Source: Sphingomonas sp. AOB5 (GTDB lineage: Bacteria > Pseudomonadota > Alphaproteobacteria > Sphingomonadales > Sphingomonadaceae). Taken from it: 64,000 bases of DNA. How positions within the stretch are numbered: the first letter of the stretch is position 1; each line of letters opens with the position of its first letter. The stretch is from the NCBI RefSeq assembly GCF_029433115.1, contig NZ_JARNTV010000017.1:1-64000 (forward strand). Reading direction: 5' to 3'. The notes beneath the pieces are model-generated. The model made no database searches and was not told the origin of the DNA. It saw only the letters and a program-made list of their open reading frames with translations. A program made the translations under genes and the position numbers. Below are positions 51,945 to 60,595 of the stretch, one piece after another.

Positions 51945-52903
51945 TACAAATACTCCATCTGACGGGCCGGCGCGAAGCCAAGCGGCAGCTTCGCATCCGG
52001 CAGGAAACCGTACATCGCCTCGCCCGGCAATGCCGCGGCGACGATCGCTCGCACCTCGATCAGCGCATCGATGTCGATGCCGGTGCGAAGCCCCATCGCC
52101 TCGAGCATGAACACCAGATCCTCGGTGACGATATTGCCGCTGGCGCCCGGCGCGAACGGACAGCCGCCCAGCCCGCCAAGCGACGCATCGAGCGTGGTCA
52201 GACCGCACTCCAGCGCCATCAGCGCGTTGGCCAGCCCCAGCCCGCGCGTATTGTGAAGATGGATACCGGTCAGTGCCCCCTCGCCCACCACGCCGCGCAC
52301 CAGATGGATCATCCGCTTCACCGCCGAAGGATCGGCATAGCCCGTGGTGTCGGAAAGCCCGACCTCGTCGCATCCTGCATCCATCAGTGCCGCGGCCAAG
52401 CGAGCGATCTGCGCATCGGGGATCGCACCTTCCAGCGTGCAGCCGAACACGGTCGACAGGCTGCCCTCGAAATGCGGGCGCACATTGGCGGGCAGCGCGC
52501 GAATCATTCCGGCGATGGCGATGGCTTCGTCGATCACCTGCTCATGGGTACGGCGCAGATTGGCGAGGCTGTGAGTCTCCGACACCGACAGCGGCAGCGT
52601 GATCTTGTGTGCGCCGGCCGCGATCGCAGCCTCGGCACCGCGCGCATTGGGCACGAGCACGGCAACGGTCAGGTCGGGAATATTGCGGGCATAAGCGACC
52701 ACCTCGGCGGTGTCGGCCAGTTGCGGCAGCAGCTTGGCGGGCACGAAACTGCCCACTTCGATCTCGCGCACCCCGGCTGCGGCTTCGGCAGCGATCCACG
52801 CCTTCTTCGCCTCCAGCGGCATGACCGCCTTCACGCTTTGAAGCCCGTCGCGAGGCCCCACTTCGCTAACCAGGATATCGATGGTGCCGTTTCGGTCGGT
52901 CAC
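51944..52903 (-). CDS. HMG-CoA lyase-like (hydroxyacyl-CoA lyase)
   Basis: A 319-residue TIM-barrel enzyme. The start is the GTG at 52903, which begins right at the domain (TDRNGTIDILVSEVGPRDGLQSV); an ATG at 53026 is in front of the divergent gene. Active-site segments are LVSEVGPRDGLQ, GLSDTTGYADP, GIHLHNTRGLGLANAL and the Cys loop GGLGGCPFAPGASGN. HMG-CoA lyase cleaves 3-hydroxy-3-methylglutaryl-CoA to acetyl-CoA and acetoacetate; relatives cleave citramalyl-CoA-like compounds. Divergent from the CoA-transferase gene, with a shared operator-like dyad between. Confidence 0.88.
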   Translation of the reverse strand: MTDRNGTIDILVSEVGPRDGLQSVKAVMPLEAKKAWIAAEAAAGVREIEVGSFVPAKLLPQLADTAEVVAYARNIPDLTVAVLVPNARGAEAAIAAGAHKITLPLSVSETHSLANLRRTHEQVIDEAIAIAGMIRALPANVRPHFEGSLSTVFGCTLEGAIPDAQIARLAAALMDAGCDEVGLSDTTGYADPSAVKRMIHLVRGVVGEGALTGIHLHNTRGLGLANALMALECGLTTLDASLGGLGGCPFAPGASGNIVTEDLVFMLEAMGLRTGIDIDALIEVRAIVAAALPGEAMYGFLPDAKLPLGFAPARQMEYL

Positions 52904-52921
52904 ATTCCAGCCCTTGCTTAT

Positions 52922-52941
52922 TTGTCCTATGTATATATCAA
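52922..52941. promoter_or_regulatory. Candidate GntR operator between divergent lyase and CoA-transferase genes
   Basis: TTGTCCTATGTATATATCAA shares the TTG-N14-CAA frame with the leuC (40883) and gntR (54904) sites. A larger dyad, GCTTATTT (52916-52923) and AAATAAGC (52941-52948), surrounds it. It lies in the 60-bp gap between the two start codons, so both operons could be controlled together. Confidence 0.6.
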
Positions 52942-52963
52942 AATAAGCACTGTCGAGTAGGGG

Positions 52964-54139
52964 ATGCAACAAGTGAACGACGAAAACCTCCCATTGGCCG
53001 GGATCCGGGTGGTCGAATTCTCGCACATGGTGATGGGGCCATCGGTGGGGGTCATCCTGGCCGATCTGGGTGCGGAAGTGATCAAGGTCGAGCCGCTGGG
53101 CGGCGATCCGACGCGCAAGCTGCTCGGATCGGGCGCGGGCTATTTTCCGATGTTCAATCGCAACAAGCGCAGCATCTGCCTCGACCTGAAATCAGCGGAA
53201 GGACTCGGAGTCGCCCGCCGCCTCTCGGCACGAGCGGACGTGCTGATCGAGAATTTCCGGCCGGGCACGCTGGCGAAACTGGGACTGGGCTACGAGGCGC
53301 TGGCGGCCGACAATCCCGGCCTGATCTACTGCTCGGCCAAGGGGTTTCTGAAGGGGCCGTACGAGCATCGCACCGCGCTCGATGAAGTGACCCAGATGAT
53401 GGGCGGCCTCGCTTATATGACCGGCCCTCCCGGACGTCCGCTGCGCGCCGGATCGTCCGTGGTCGATATCACCGGCGGCATGTTCGGCGTGATCGGCATC
53501 CTCGCCGCGCTCGAACGCCGCCACCGCACCGGCACGGGCGGCGAGGTGAAGTGCGCGCTGTACGAGACCACGGCATTCCTCGTCGGCCAGCATATGGCGC
53601 AGAAGGCAGTGACCGGAAAAGCCGCGCAGCCGATGCCGGTCCGCGTTTCCGCCTGGGCGATCTACGACGTGTTCGAGACTGCGAATGAGGGCGAGCAACT
53701 GTTCGTCGGCGTGGTGAGCGATGGCCAGTGGAAGACGTTCTGCGACGCCTTCGGGCTGACCGAACTGGGCGCCAATCCCGACTTTGCGATCAACAACCAG
53801 CGCGTGCTGGCGCGCGATGCGATCCTGCCGCAGGTGCGCGCGCTGTTCGGTTCGATGCCGCGCGAGGCGCTGGTCGAGAAGCTCGAATCGCTCGGCCTGC
53901 CCTTCGCGCCGATCGCGCGGCCCGACGAACTATTCGACGATCCGCATCTGGTCCAGTCGGGCGGCCTGATCGATGTGCAGATCCCCGATGGCGAGGCGAC
54001 TCGCCTGCCCGGCCTGCCGATCGAATTCGACGGCGAGCGCATGGCGCTGCAGCGCGACATTCCGGCAGTGAACCAGCACGCCGAAGCGATCCTGCGCGAG
54101 CTGGGCTATACCGAGGCGGAGATCGGCGCGCTGGCCTGA
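52964..54139 (+). CDS. CaiB/BaiF (class III) CoA-transferase
   Basis: A 391-residue transferase. Family motifs are SHMVMGPSVGVILADLGAEVIKVEPLGGDPTRKL at the start, FNRNKRSICLDLK, ADVLIENFRPGTLAKLGLG and the likely catalytic Asp in TALDEVTQMMGGLAYMTG. It moves CoA between acyl-CoA and a carboxylic acid such as a hydroxy-diacid, which would feed the lyase encoded divergently. Its end overlaps that of gntR by 34 bp. Confidence 0.92.
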   Translation: MQQVNDENLPLAGIRVVEFSHMVMGPSVGVILADLGAEVIKVEPLGGDPTRKLLGSGAGYFPMFNRNKRSICLDLKSAEGLGVARRLSARADVLIENFRPGTLAKLGLGYEALAADNPGLIYCSAKGFLKGPYEHRTALDEVTQMMGGLAYMTGPPGRPLRAGSSVVDITGGMFGVIGILAALERRHRTGTGGEVKCALYETTAFLVGQHMAQKAVTGKAAQPMPVRVSAWAIYDVFETANEGEQLFVGVVSDGQWKTFCDAFGLTELGANPDFAINNQRVLARDAILPQVRALFGSMPREALVEKLESLGLPFAPIARPDELFDDPHLVQSGGLIDVQIPDGEATRLPGLPIEFDGERMALQRDIPAVNQHAEAILRELGYTEAEIGALA

Positions 54140-54891
54140 CCGGCCAGCCCGCTGTGCAGGTCGAAGCTCAGGCGGTAGCGGTCGGCGCGATAGCTGGCGA
54201 CGGTGCGCAGGATCGGCATGCCGCCCTCGCCGGTCACCACCCGCTCGATCCGCAAAACTGCGGCGCGCGGCTCGATGGTCAGGCTGGTCGCCAGCACCGG
54301 ATCGGCCGAGAGGGCCGAGATGGTCTGGCGCCCTCCGGCGATGCGGCAGCCAAGGTCGCGCATCACCGCAAGGATCGGCTTGGCCTCGAGCACCGCGCGG
54401 TCGATCCGCCCCTGTGCCACCACGGCAGGGATATGGCTCACCACTTCGCCCACCGGTTCGCCATCGAGCATGCGCAAGCGAACCGCGCGGACCACCTCGT
54501 CGCCCTCCCCGATCCCCAGCACGCTCGCGACTTCGGCATCGGCGGGCACCTGCTCGACCGAGATCACGCGGACCTGCGTATCGCGACCGAACGCCAGCAG
54601 CGCTTCGACCGCCTGTTCCAGATTGGCCTCGATCGGTGCAGTCGCACCGCGATAGGTCACGCGAGTGCCGATCCTGCGACGGCGCTCGACCAGGGCATGT
54701 TCCGCAAGCTCGTCGAGCGCGCGGCGGGCGGTGATCCGCGATACATCGTACAGTGCGGCCAGCTCGTGCTCGGTGGGCAGGATCGTGCCCTCGGCCCGCG
54801 CGCCGGTGAGTATCTCGTCGCGGAGCGCCAGGAATATCTGATGATAGAGCGGCACCGCGTCGCCGCGTGCGAGTTCACCGATCCCGTTCAT
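54106..54891 (-). CDS. GntR family regulator (HutC/UTRA type)
   Basis: A 261-residue regulator. The N-terminal winged HTH is LRDEILTGARAEGTILPTEHELAALYDVSRITARRALDELAEHALVERRRRIGTRV (about residues 25-80), and the rest is a UTRA ligand-binding domain. It most likely represses the catabolic genes around it until a pathway metabolite binds. A near-perfect dyad just upstream of its own start (54904) matches sites near leuC and the lyase gene. Confidence 0.9.
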   Translation of the reverse strand: MNGIGELARGDAVPLYHQIFLALRDEILTGARAEGTILPTEHELAALYDVSRITARRALDELAEHALVERRRRIGTRVTYRGATAPIEANLEQAVEALLAFGRDTQVRVISVEQVPADAEVASVLGIGEGDEVVRAVRLRMLDGEPVGEVVSHIPAVVAQGRIDRAVLEAKPILAVMRDLGCRIAGGRQTISALSADPVLATSLTIEPRAAVLRIERVVTGEGGMPILRTVASYRADRYRLSFDLHSGLAGQASAPISASV

Positions 54892-54903
54892 TCACCCGCC
54901 CCT

Positions 54904-54923
54904 TTGTTATGACGACATAGCAA
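54904..54923. promoter_or_regulatory. Candidate GntR operator at its own promoter
   Basis: TTGTTATGACGACATAGCAA is an almost perfect dyad (TTGTTATGAC with GACATAGCAA: 8 of 10 positions pair) 13 bp upstream of the gntR ATG. It has the TTG-N14-CAA frame of the sites at 40883 and 52922. Confidence 0.65.
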
Positions 54924-55000
54924 AATATGCGCCTCGCGCTATCGAAGATCGACGGGAGGCAACCATCTGGTCGCCGACCCCGGACCGGCATGGCCCGACG

Positions 55001-55036
55001 CAAAATGGGCCGCTCCCGATACTCTGGAAGCGGCCC
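55001..55036 (-). terminator. Terminator of the second methyltransferase operon
   Basis: On the minus strand, GGGCCGCT (55036-55029) pairs with AGCGGCCC (55014-55007) and is followed by ATTTT. It lies 27 bp beyond the stop of the small helical gene at 55063. Confidence 0.75.
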
Positions 55037-55062
55037 GTGCCCGAACGCGGCTCGTCTCGCGC

Positions 55063-55431
55063 TCAGGCTTTCTCGGTTTCCAGTTCCTCGTGCAGTTCTT
55101 CCGAGCTGCGCTCGTTCGCGACGGCAGCTTCCACCGCTTCGGCTTCCTGCTGGATGATGCGGAAGATCCGGGCGACATATTCCTGGTTCCATAGCCCGCG
55201 TTCGGCATGATCGGTTTCGGAAGGCACGAAATTGTCGATTTCGTCCTGCGCGACCACGCCTTTGGCGGCCAGCAGCCGCTCGACCGTGTCGAGCCGCTGG
55301 CGGGTCACCGCCAGTTCGGCCGACACCGCCAGCGTGATCGCCAGCACGCGCTCGACTTCGGGCGTGAAGGAATAGGGGCGCTTGCCCGCGGGCTTCGCCG
55401 ATGCCTTGGCGATGGCGTCCTGAATGCTCAT
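55063..55431 (-). CDS. Small helical protein paired with the methyltransferase, second of two
   Basis: 122 residues from the ATG at 55431; the frame extends upstream to a GTG at 55473 that would overlap the methyltransferase. The segment VLAITLAVSAELAVTRQRLDTVERLLAAKGV and the later EYVARIFRIIQQEAEAVEAAVANERSSEELHEELE are helical, likely coiled coil. It resembles the 49056 protein in layout and in the RQRxxxxExLLxxxGV pattern. Thirteen bases separate it from the methyltransferase. Function unknown. Confidence 0.65.
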   Translation of the reverse strand: MSIQDAIAKASAKPAGKRPYSFTPEVERVLAITLAVSAELAVTRQRLDTVERLLAAKGVVAQDEIDNFVPSETDHAERGLWNQEYVARIFRIIQQEAEAVEAAVANERSSEELHEELETEKA

Positions 55432-55444
55432 GTCGTCGTAATCC

Positions 55445-56677
55445 TTACTTCTGCGCGCCGGCGAGCTGGACACCGAAATCGGTCGAGCTTTCGGGCGGGA
55501 AGCGGCCGTCCAGCACGCGGGTCCGGTCCTCGTCGCCCCAATAGCGATCGAAGATCGGCGCGGCGTAGAAGAAGCTCTCCTCGGCGAAACCCGCTTCCTT
55601 GAGATAGTCGTGCTGGTCGAGATCGCGCAGCGACTTCCAGAACGGCTCGTTGTTGAAATAGCTGTCCCAGTCGCGCACCGCCTGGGTGCACAGACTGACG
55701 GCCGATGTGTTGCCGGTCACATCGGCATGGGCGACCACGCCGCCCTTGCGCAGCAGCCGGTGCGTCTCGGCAAAGATCTTGCGCAGCGCCGGGAACGACA
55801 CTTCGTGCAGTAGCGTCAGCGAAGTGATGAGATCAACGCTACCATCCTCGAACATCGACAGGTCGGTCGCGTCCGCCTGGACGAACTTGATATTCTCGAC
55901 GCCGAGCGATTTTGCGCGGGCCAGACCGTAGCGCAGCATCGGTGCGCCGACATCGATCGCGATCACTTCAGCATCGGGGAAGGCGCGCGCGATCGACAGC
56001 GCGTTATGGCCTAGCGTGCTGCCCAGATCGACGATCCGCCTGGGGTTCAGGTCGGGGAAGCGCTGCTTGATGGCACGCGCGATGCTGCCGCCCATGCCGT
56101 CCAGCCACGGCTCGTCCGCGCCGCCCAGCGTGACGAAGAAGCCGCAATCGTAATTGGCGGCATTGGTCACATCGCCGGGGAAATTCTCCTCATAATAGCT
56201 GCCCGGCATGCAGTGATGGTGCACGTCGGTCAGATAATGCGGGATCTTCAGCTCCGGGTTGAGCTGGAGGCGCGGATCGCCGTCGGTCAGCGCCGCGGCC
56301 TTGGCGGCGAGTTCCTCGGCCTGGCGCAGCGCGACCCAGCGGCCGGCCTGCTGGCGTTGTTCCATGTTCAGGCGGCGCAGGCCCGAATAATATTGGAACA
56401 TCGGCTCGCTGGCGAGCGCCTTGCGTACTTCGGAACGGTTGGCTGGCTTGCGGCCATGTTCGCGCTCGAACTTGGGCTCGACGCGCGCTTCATAGGCGTC
56501 CTCGATACGCGGCTGGATGTTGCCGCGAATGTAGCGATTCACGTGAGCGAGATAGTTGAAGCGCTCGCACTCGTCGTGATTGGTCTCGGGAAAGACGGCG
56601 TGGCGGCCCTGGGTGCGATAGTCGCGCGGGCCGGTATAGGACGCCGCCCTGCCTTCGGTCTTTTCGGAAACTGCCAT
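55445..56677 (-). CDS. Class I SAM-dependent methyltransferase, second of two
   Basis: A 410-residue protein, ATG at 56677 preceded by AGGAG. The SAM motif is IVDLGSTLGHNALSIARAFPDAEVIAIDVG (about residue 210), where the usual Gly-x-Gly loop reads GSTLG. A long N-terminal part (about 190 residues) contains LNPELKIPHYLTDVHHHCMPGSYYEE, shared in outline with the 48028 enzyme. The target is unknown. It is followed by the small helical gene after 13 bp and lies 34 bp after the MFS stop. Confidence 0.82.
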   Translation of the reverse strand: MAVSEKTEGRAASYTGPRDYRTQGRHAVFPETNHDECERFNYLAHVNRYIRGNIQPRIEDAYEARVEPKFEREHGRKPANRSEVRKALASEPMFQYYSGLRRLNMEQRQQAGRWVALRQAEELAAKAAALTDGDPRLQLNPELKIPHYLTDVHHHCMPGSYYEENFPGDVTNAANYDCGFFVTLGGADEPWLDGMGGSIARAIKQRFPDLNPRRIVDLGSTLGHNALSIARAFPDAEVIAIDVGAPMLRYGLARAKSLGVENIKFVQADATDLSMFEDGSVDLITSLTLLHEVSFPALRKIFAETHRLLRKGGVVAHADVTGNTSAVSLCTQAVRDWDSYFNNEPFWKSLRDLDQHDYLKEAGFAEESFFYAAPIFDRYWGDEDRTRVLDGRFPPESSTDFGVQLAGAQK

Positions 56678-56710
56678 CTTCAACTCCTGAACTGTGCAAC
56701 CCGTCATCTT

Positions 56711-58111
56711 TTATCGTACGCTTGAACCCGCCTTCATCATCGCCTCGACATGCGCGACGAACGCCTTGCGACCCCATAGCAGCAGCCCGACCGACAGTGG
56801 CGTCACCGCGATCGAGACGATGTTGAGCGAATGGCGCAGCGCCATCGGATCGTGGAAGACATAGTCGTTCATCAGCGGGATCAGCACCGGCACGATGCCG
56901 ATCCCGACCATGTTGGCACTCAGCAGATAGGTCGCCACCGCCTGCGACCGCATCGTCGGCGGCGCGGCCAGGCTGACGCAAGGGTGCGCCACGCCGAACG
57001 CCACGGCCAGGGTGAACGACTTGATCGCCATCATGCCCATCGACAGCCAGGCATTGTCGGTGAGGAACATGATAATCCCCATCGGCAGCATCGCCAGCAT
57101 CGCGCCGACTGCGATCAGGATGTTGGCATCCTCGCGTCCGCGACGGCGCAACTCGTCGGCCATCCAGCCACCCGCGATGGCACCGGTGGTGCCCAGCGTG
57201 ATCGAGATGATGCCGATCGCCACCCCGACATCGGCCGTGCTCCAGCCATAGGTGCGCATGAAGAAGCTGGGCGTCCAGGTGGTCACGCCGCCGATCGTCG
57301 AGATCATTGCGAAGCCCAGGATCGGCACCAGCACCGCGCGCTTGTGCCGCCAGATATAGGCTGCCGCTTCGCGCCCGCTTTGCGCCTTCTCCCCCCGGCT
57401 GCGATGGACCCGCACCGGCTCACGCATGGTCGCCATGATGACGAAGGCGAGCAGGATTCCGGGCAGCGAGATGATGACGAACGCGGTCTGCCACGGCGCC
57501 AGCGCACCGATGCCCGGCAGCACCACATCGGGAATCCCGGTCAGCCACAGCATCAGCAACCCGCCCGCGAGCGGCGCGAAGCTGCCCCCGAAGATGCCCC
57601 CCGCGGTAAACGCACTGACCGATCGGCTCATCCGCTCACGCGGGACGATATCGCCGATGATCGAGACCCCCGCGGGCACCAACGCCGCCTCGCCCAGCCC
57701 CACGCCCATCCGCGCCGCGCCCAGCGTCAGGAAGTTCTTCCCCAGCCCGAACAGCGCAGTACATGCCGACCAGAACAGCATCCCCGCGATGATGATCCGC
57801 TTGCGGTTCCAGCTGTCGGCCAGCCGCGCGATGGGCAGCGATACCGTGCTGTAGAAGATGATGAAGGCCGGGCCGATCATCAGCCCGATCTGCGTATCGG
57901 TCAGGTGCAAGGTCGCCTTGATCGGATCGATCACCAGCGAGATGAAGCCGCGGTCGAAAAACGACACCGCATTCGCCGCCGCCAGCAGGAACACGACATA
58001 GGCGGCGTTGGTTGCCCCGCCACGCGGCGCATTGGCCGCGTCGGGTTCCATCGGCGCGGTGGCTTCGGTAACGCCGCCCGCCATATCCTCGGCAATGGTC
58101 GCCGCACTCAT
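56711..58111 (-). CDS. MFS transporter, second of two
   Basis: A 466-residue transporter. The ATG at 58111 follows GGAGG with seven bases between; the frame extends upstream to 58213. It has about 12 hydrophobic segments and the loop motif ARLADSWNRKRIIIAGMLFWSACTALFGLG. It is a paralogue of the 46668 transporter in family, but not closely. It lies in an operon-like row with a methyltransferase, a small helical protein and, upstream, RidA and a sigma factor. Confidence 0.88.
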   Translation of the reverse strand: MSAATIAEDMAGGVTEATAPMEPDAANAPRGGATNAAYVVFLLAAANAVSFFDRGFISLVIDPIKATLHLTDTQIGLMIGPAFIIFYSTVSLPIARLADSWNRKRIIIAGMLFWSACTALFGLGKNFLTLGAARMGVGLGEAALVPAGVSIIGDIVPRERMSRSVSAFTAGGIFGGSFAPLAGGLLMLWLTGIPDVVLPGIGALAPWQTAFVIISLPGILLAFVIMATMREPVRVHRSRGEKAQSGREAAAYIWRHKRAVLVPILGFAMISTIGGVTTWTPSFFMRTYGWSTADVGVAIGIISITLGTTGAIAGGWMADELRRRGREDANILIAVGAMLAMLPMGIIMFLTDNAWLSMGMMAIKSFTLAVAFGVAHPCVSLAAPPTMRSQAVATYLLSANMVGIGIVPVLIPLMNDYVFHDPMALRHSLNIVSIAVTPLSVGLLLWGRKAFVAHVEAMMKAGSSVR

Positions 58112-58234
58112 AGACTCGCCTCCGCGATACGATCGGAGAAATTCCGGCCTAGGCCGGTCCGGCGGCCATCGCACGACCAAATCGTGGCGCGGACATGTGC
58201 AGTTATTGCACACGCAAAGCGCAAGGCGCCGGGA

Positions 58235-58615
58235 TCAGAGAACCGCGACACAATCCACCTCGACCTTCATGCCGACCAGCAAAGGCGCGCCGATCGTGGT
58301 GCGGGCCGGAAACGGCTCGACCACGTAATCGCGATAGACTCGGTTCACCGTCTCGAAATCGGAGAGATCAGCAAGGTAGATGCCGACGCGGGCCACATTC
58401 GCCCAGGTCGCACCGGCATTGGCCAGCGCGCGGGTGAGATTGTCGAGCGCGAGGCGCGCCTGCTGTTCCGCGCTTTCCAGCACGAACTCGCCGGTCGCCG
58501 GATCCTGCGGCCCCTGGCCCGACAGAAAGACCATGCGGCCTTCCGCGATCATGCCGGTCGAGAACGGGCCGACCGCACGCGGCATGCCTTCGGACGATAC
58601 GGGTTCGCGGGTCAT
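58235..58615 (-). CDS. RidA family reactive-imine deaminase
   Basis: A 126-residue RidA/YjgF fold protein that hydrolyses reactive enamines and imines, the harmful by-products of amine and PLP chemistry. GPFSTGMIAEGRMVFLSGQGPQDPATGEF, GATWANVARVGIYLADLSDFETVNRVYRDYV and FPARTTIGAPLLVGMKVEVDCVAVL cover the family signature. The conserved Arg in FPARTTI would bind the carboxylate. Its start overlaps the stop of the sigma factor gene (ATGA). Confidence 0.93.
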   Translation of the reverse strand: MTREPVSSEGMPRAVGPFSTGMIAEGRMVFLSGQGPQDPATGEFVLESAEQQARLALDNLTRALANAGATWANVARVGIYLADLSDFETVNRVYRDYVVEPFPARTTIGAPLLVGMKVEVDCVAVL

Positions 58616-59172
58616 ATGCAGGTCGCCAGCGTTTCGCGCATATAGACCGATATCTCGCTGACATGGCGCTCGACGCTGCGCAGCGAGATGCCCAGACGGC
58701 TGGCGATGTCGCTGTTGCGCACCCCGCCCATACGGCTCAGCACATAGATTTCGCGATGCTTGGGCCGCAGCCGATCCATCGCGCGGTTTACCGCTTCGCG
58801 GCCCTCGCGCGCCTGAAGCACATGTTCCTGAAGCGGCGGTTCGTACCGGCCGAGCAGTTGCACGCCGATCTCGGCCAGAGCGCGATCGCGCACCATCGCG
58901 TGGCGATGCCGGTCGTGGATCAGGTTGCGTGCCATGCTGACCAGATAGGCGCGGCGCGATTCCGCCTGACGGACCGCATGGCTGTTCTGGATCAGCCGCA
59001 GGTACAGGTCCTGCAACACATCCTCCGCTTCGCTCGCGTCGCGAATGCGCGACAGGATGAATCGCCGCAATGCGGGCCCGTCCTCGCGCATGACATCCTT
59101 CAGCAATGCCCGCGTATTTCCCGACGGATCGGCGACTGCCTCACCGGTTTCGATAACCTTTAAACCGCCCAT
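58612..59172 (-). CDS. ECF-type sigma factor (FecI-like)
   Basis: A 186-residue sigma factor. Region 2 contains ALRRFILSRIRDASEAEDVLQDLYLRLIQ (about residues 33-62) and RRAYLVSMARNLIHDRHRH. Region 4 contains RLRPKHREIYVLSRMGGVRNSDIASRLGISLRSVERHVSEI. FecI-like factors usually have a FecR anti-sigma gene and a TonB receptor beside them; here no FecR is visible and RidA overlaps instead. A promoter-operator pattern lies upstream (59264-59305). Confidence 0.85.
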   Translation of the reverse strand: MGGLKVIETGEAVADPSGNTRALLKDVMREDGPALRRFILSRIRDASEAEDVLQDLYLRLIQNSHAVRQAESRRAYLVSMARNLIHDRHRHAMVRDRALAEIGVQLLGRYEPPLQEHVLQAREGREAVNRAMDRLRPKHREIYVLSRMGGVRNSDIASRLGISLRSVERHVSEISVYMRETLATCI

Positions 59173-59263
59173 GCGCTGACCCTCCCGGCACCATGGCCGG
59201 TGCCGATCGCATAAAGTGGGAACCCATTGCGACGTCGGGGTTTTTTCCGATCGCGCAATTAGG

Positions 59264-59305
59264 TTTAACGTTTGCGTAACGTACGTGAAGCACCCCCACT
59301 GTCAA
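59264..59305 (-). promoter_or_regulatory. Sigma-factor promoter with LacI-like element
   Basis: On the minus strand, TTGACA (59305-59300) and TACGTT (59283-59278), 16 bp apart, are a plausible promoter for the sigma factor gene. TTTAACGTTTGC on the plus strand (59264-59275) lies just downstream of the -10 and is identical to the site at 63039. The remaining gap up to 59443 shows a CCCCCAC/GTGGGGG stem but no gene. Confidence 0.55.
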
Positions 59306-59443
59306 GGCTTTGTCATGAAAAATGTGGGGGCGTGAAATTCACCGTGCGCGACAGGCACTTGGCCGCGATTTCGCAGGAAAGCGGATGCCAGAAACGCAGA
59401 CTATTAAACAAAAGGCACCGCGACTCGCCGTGTGGCGAACGAT

Positions 59444-60499
59444 TCAGTCGCGGCGCGAAGTCGAGGATGCGCGGACGATCAACTCGACCGGCAGCACGAT
59501 CTCGCCGGGGGCTGCATCATTGTCGAGCCGCTGGATCAGCCGCCGCGCGGCATATTGGCCCATCGCGTAACGCGGCTTGCGCACCGACGTCAGCGCAGGA
59601 TCGGCGATGTCGGCGAACATGCTGTCGTCGAAGCTGGCCACGGCGATATCGCCCGGGACGGCCAGCCCGCGTTCCTCCAGGCACTTCAGCACGCCGAACG
59701 CCAATATATCAGATCCGCAGAAGATGCCGGTGAAGCGCCCGCCGGCCCGATCGAGCAGTGCTGCGCAGGCCGCATGCCCCGCCTGCCAGCTGAATTCGTC
59801 GCGATGCTCGACCAGATCGGCATCGTACGCGATGCCCGCCTCGGCCAGCGCATCGGCATAGCCTTCGCGGCGGCGCGCCATCGCGGCGTGATCCGAAGGC
59901 CCGCCGACGAACGCGATGCCGCGATGGCCCAACCCGAGCAGGTGATCGACCGCGAGCAGCCCGCCGCGTTCCTCATCGGCGAGTATGAAGTCGGCGTCGA
60001 TCCCCTCCAGCCGCCGGTTCACCACCATCAGCGGCAATGGCAATGGCTGGGCCGGTGGCGCCACGGGATCGCTATGTTCGATGGTGACGACGAGCGCATC
60101 GGCGCGGATCTTGTGCCCGGCCTCGAGCAGGCTGGTGCCCTCGGCCAGGAAGTAATCCTCGGAATAGACGGTGAGCGAATAACCGCTCTTGGCCAGTTCC
60201 TCGACCAGTCCGCGCATCACATCGGCCTGAAGCTGGCTGGGATAGCCGCGCGCATCCTTGGGCACGATATAGCCGATCGAGAAGACCCGGCCGGTGGACA
60301 AGGCCGCGCCCGCCTTGTTGGGCACATAGCCGTGAAGCTCGGCGGCCTTGCGGATGCGATCGCGCGTCTCTTCGGACATGCCGCCCTTGGACCGCAGCGC
60401 ACGCGAAATGGTGGTCGGCGACACGCCCAGCTTGTCGGCGAGGTCGATGATCGTGATCCGGCGATTGTCGCCCGTGCCCGTCGATCTTGGCCTGGCCAA
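59444..60499 (-). CDS. LacI family transcriptional regulator
   Basis: A 351-residue regulator. The N-terminal HTH is ITIIDLADKLGVSPTTISRALRSKGGMSEETRDRIRKAAELHGYVPNKAG (about residues 14-63) and the remaining part is a periplasmic-binding-protein-like effector domain, with VVTIEHSDP, GVLKCLEERGLAVPGDIAVASFDDS and TSVRKPRYAMGQYAARRLIQRLD. It may control the sigma factor and the second TonB receptor through the 12-bp elements at 59264 and 63039. The ligand is unknown, often a sugar-like molecule. Confidence 0.92.
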   Translation of the reverse strand: MARPRSTGTGDNRRITIIDLADKLGVSPTTISRALRSKGGMSEETRDRIRKAAELHGYVPNKAGAALSTGRVFSIGYIVPKDARGYPSQLQADVMRGLVEELAKSGYSLTVYSEDYFLAEGTSLLEAGHKIRADALVVTIEHSDPVAPPAQPLPLPLMVVNRRLEGIDADFILADEERGGLLAVDHLLGLGHRGIAFVGGPSDHAAMARRREGYADALAEAGIAYDADLVEHRDEFSWQAGHAACAALLDRAGGRFTGIFCGSDILAFGVLKCLEERGLAVPGDIAVASFDDSMFADIADPALTSVRKPRYAMGQYAARRLIQRLDNDAAPGEIVLPVELIVRASSTSRRD

Positions 60500-60595
60500 C
60501 CGATTCCCCTGTCGTGAATGCGCCCTTATCGCCTGTCCCTAGCATCTCGCCTTGGGCAGGCAAGCGCGGGGCATCGCTGCCCCGCGCTCCCGTCC

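Noticed and set aside
56831..58645. A 604-codon frame antisense to the MFS transporter and RidA genes
   Set aside because: It crosses two clear genes on the other strand and has an Arg/His-rich composition typical of shadows.
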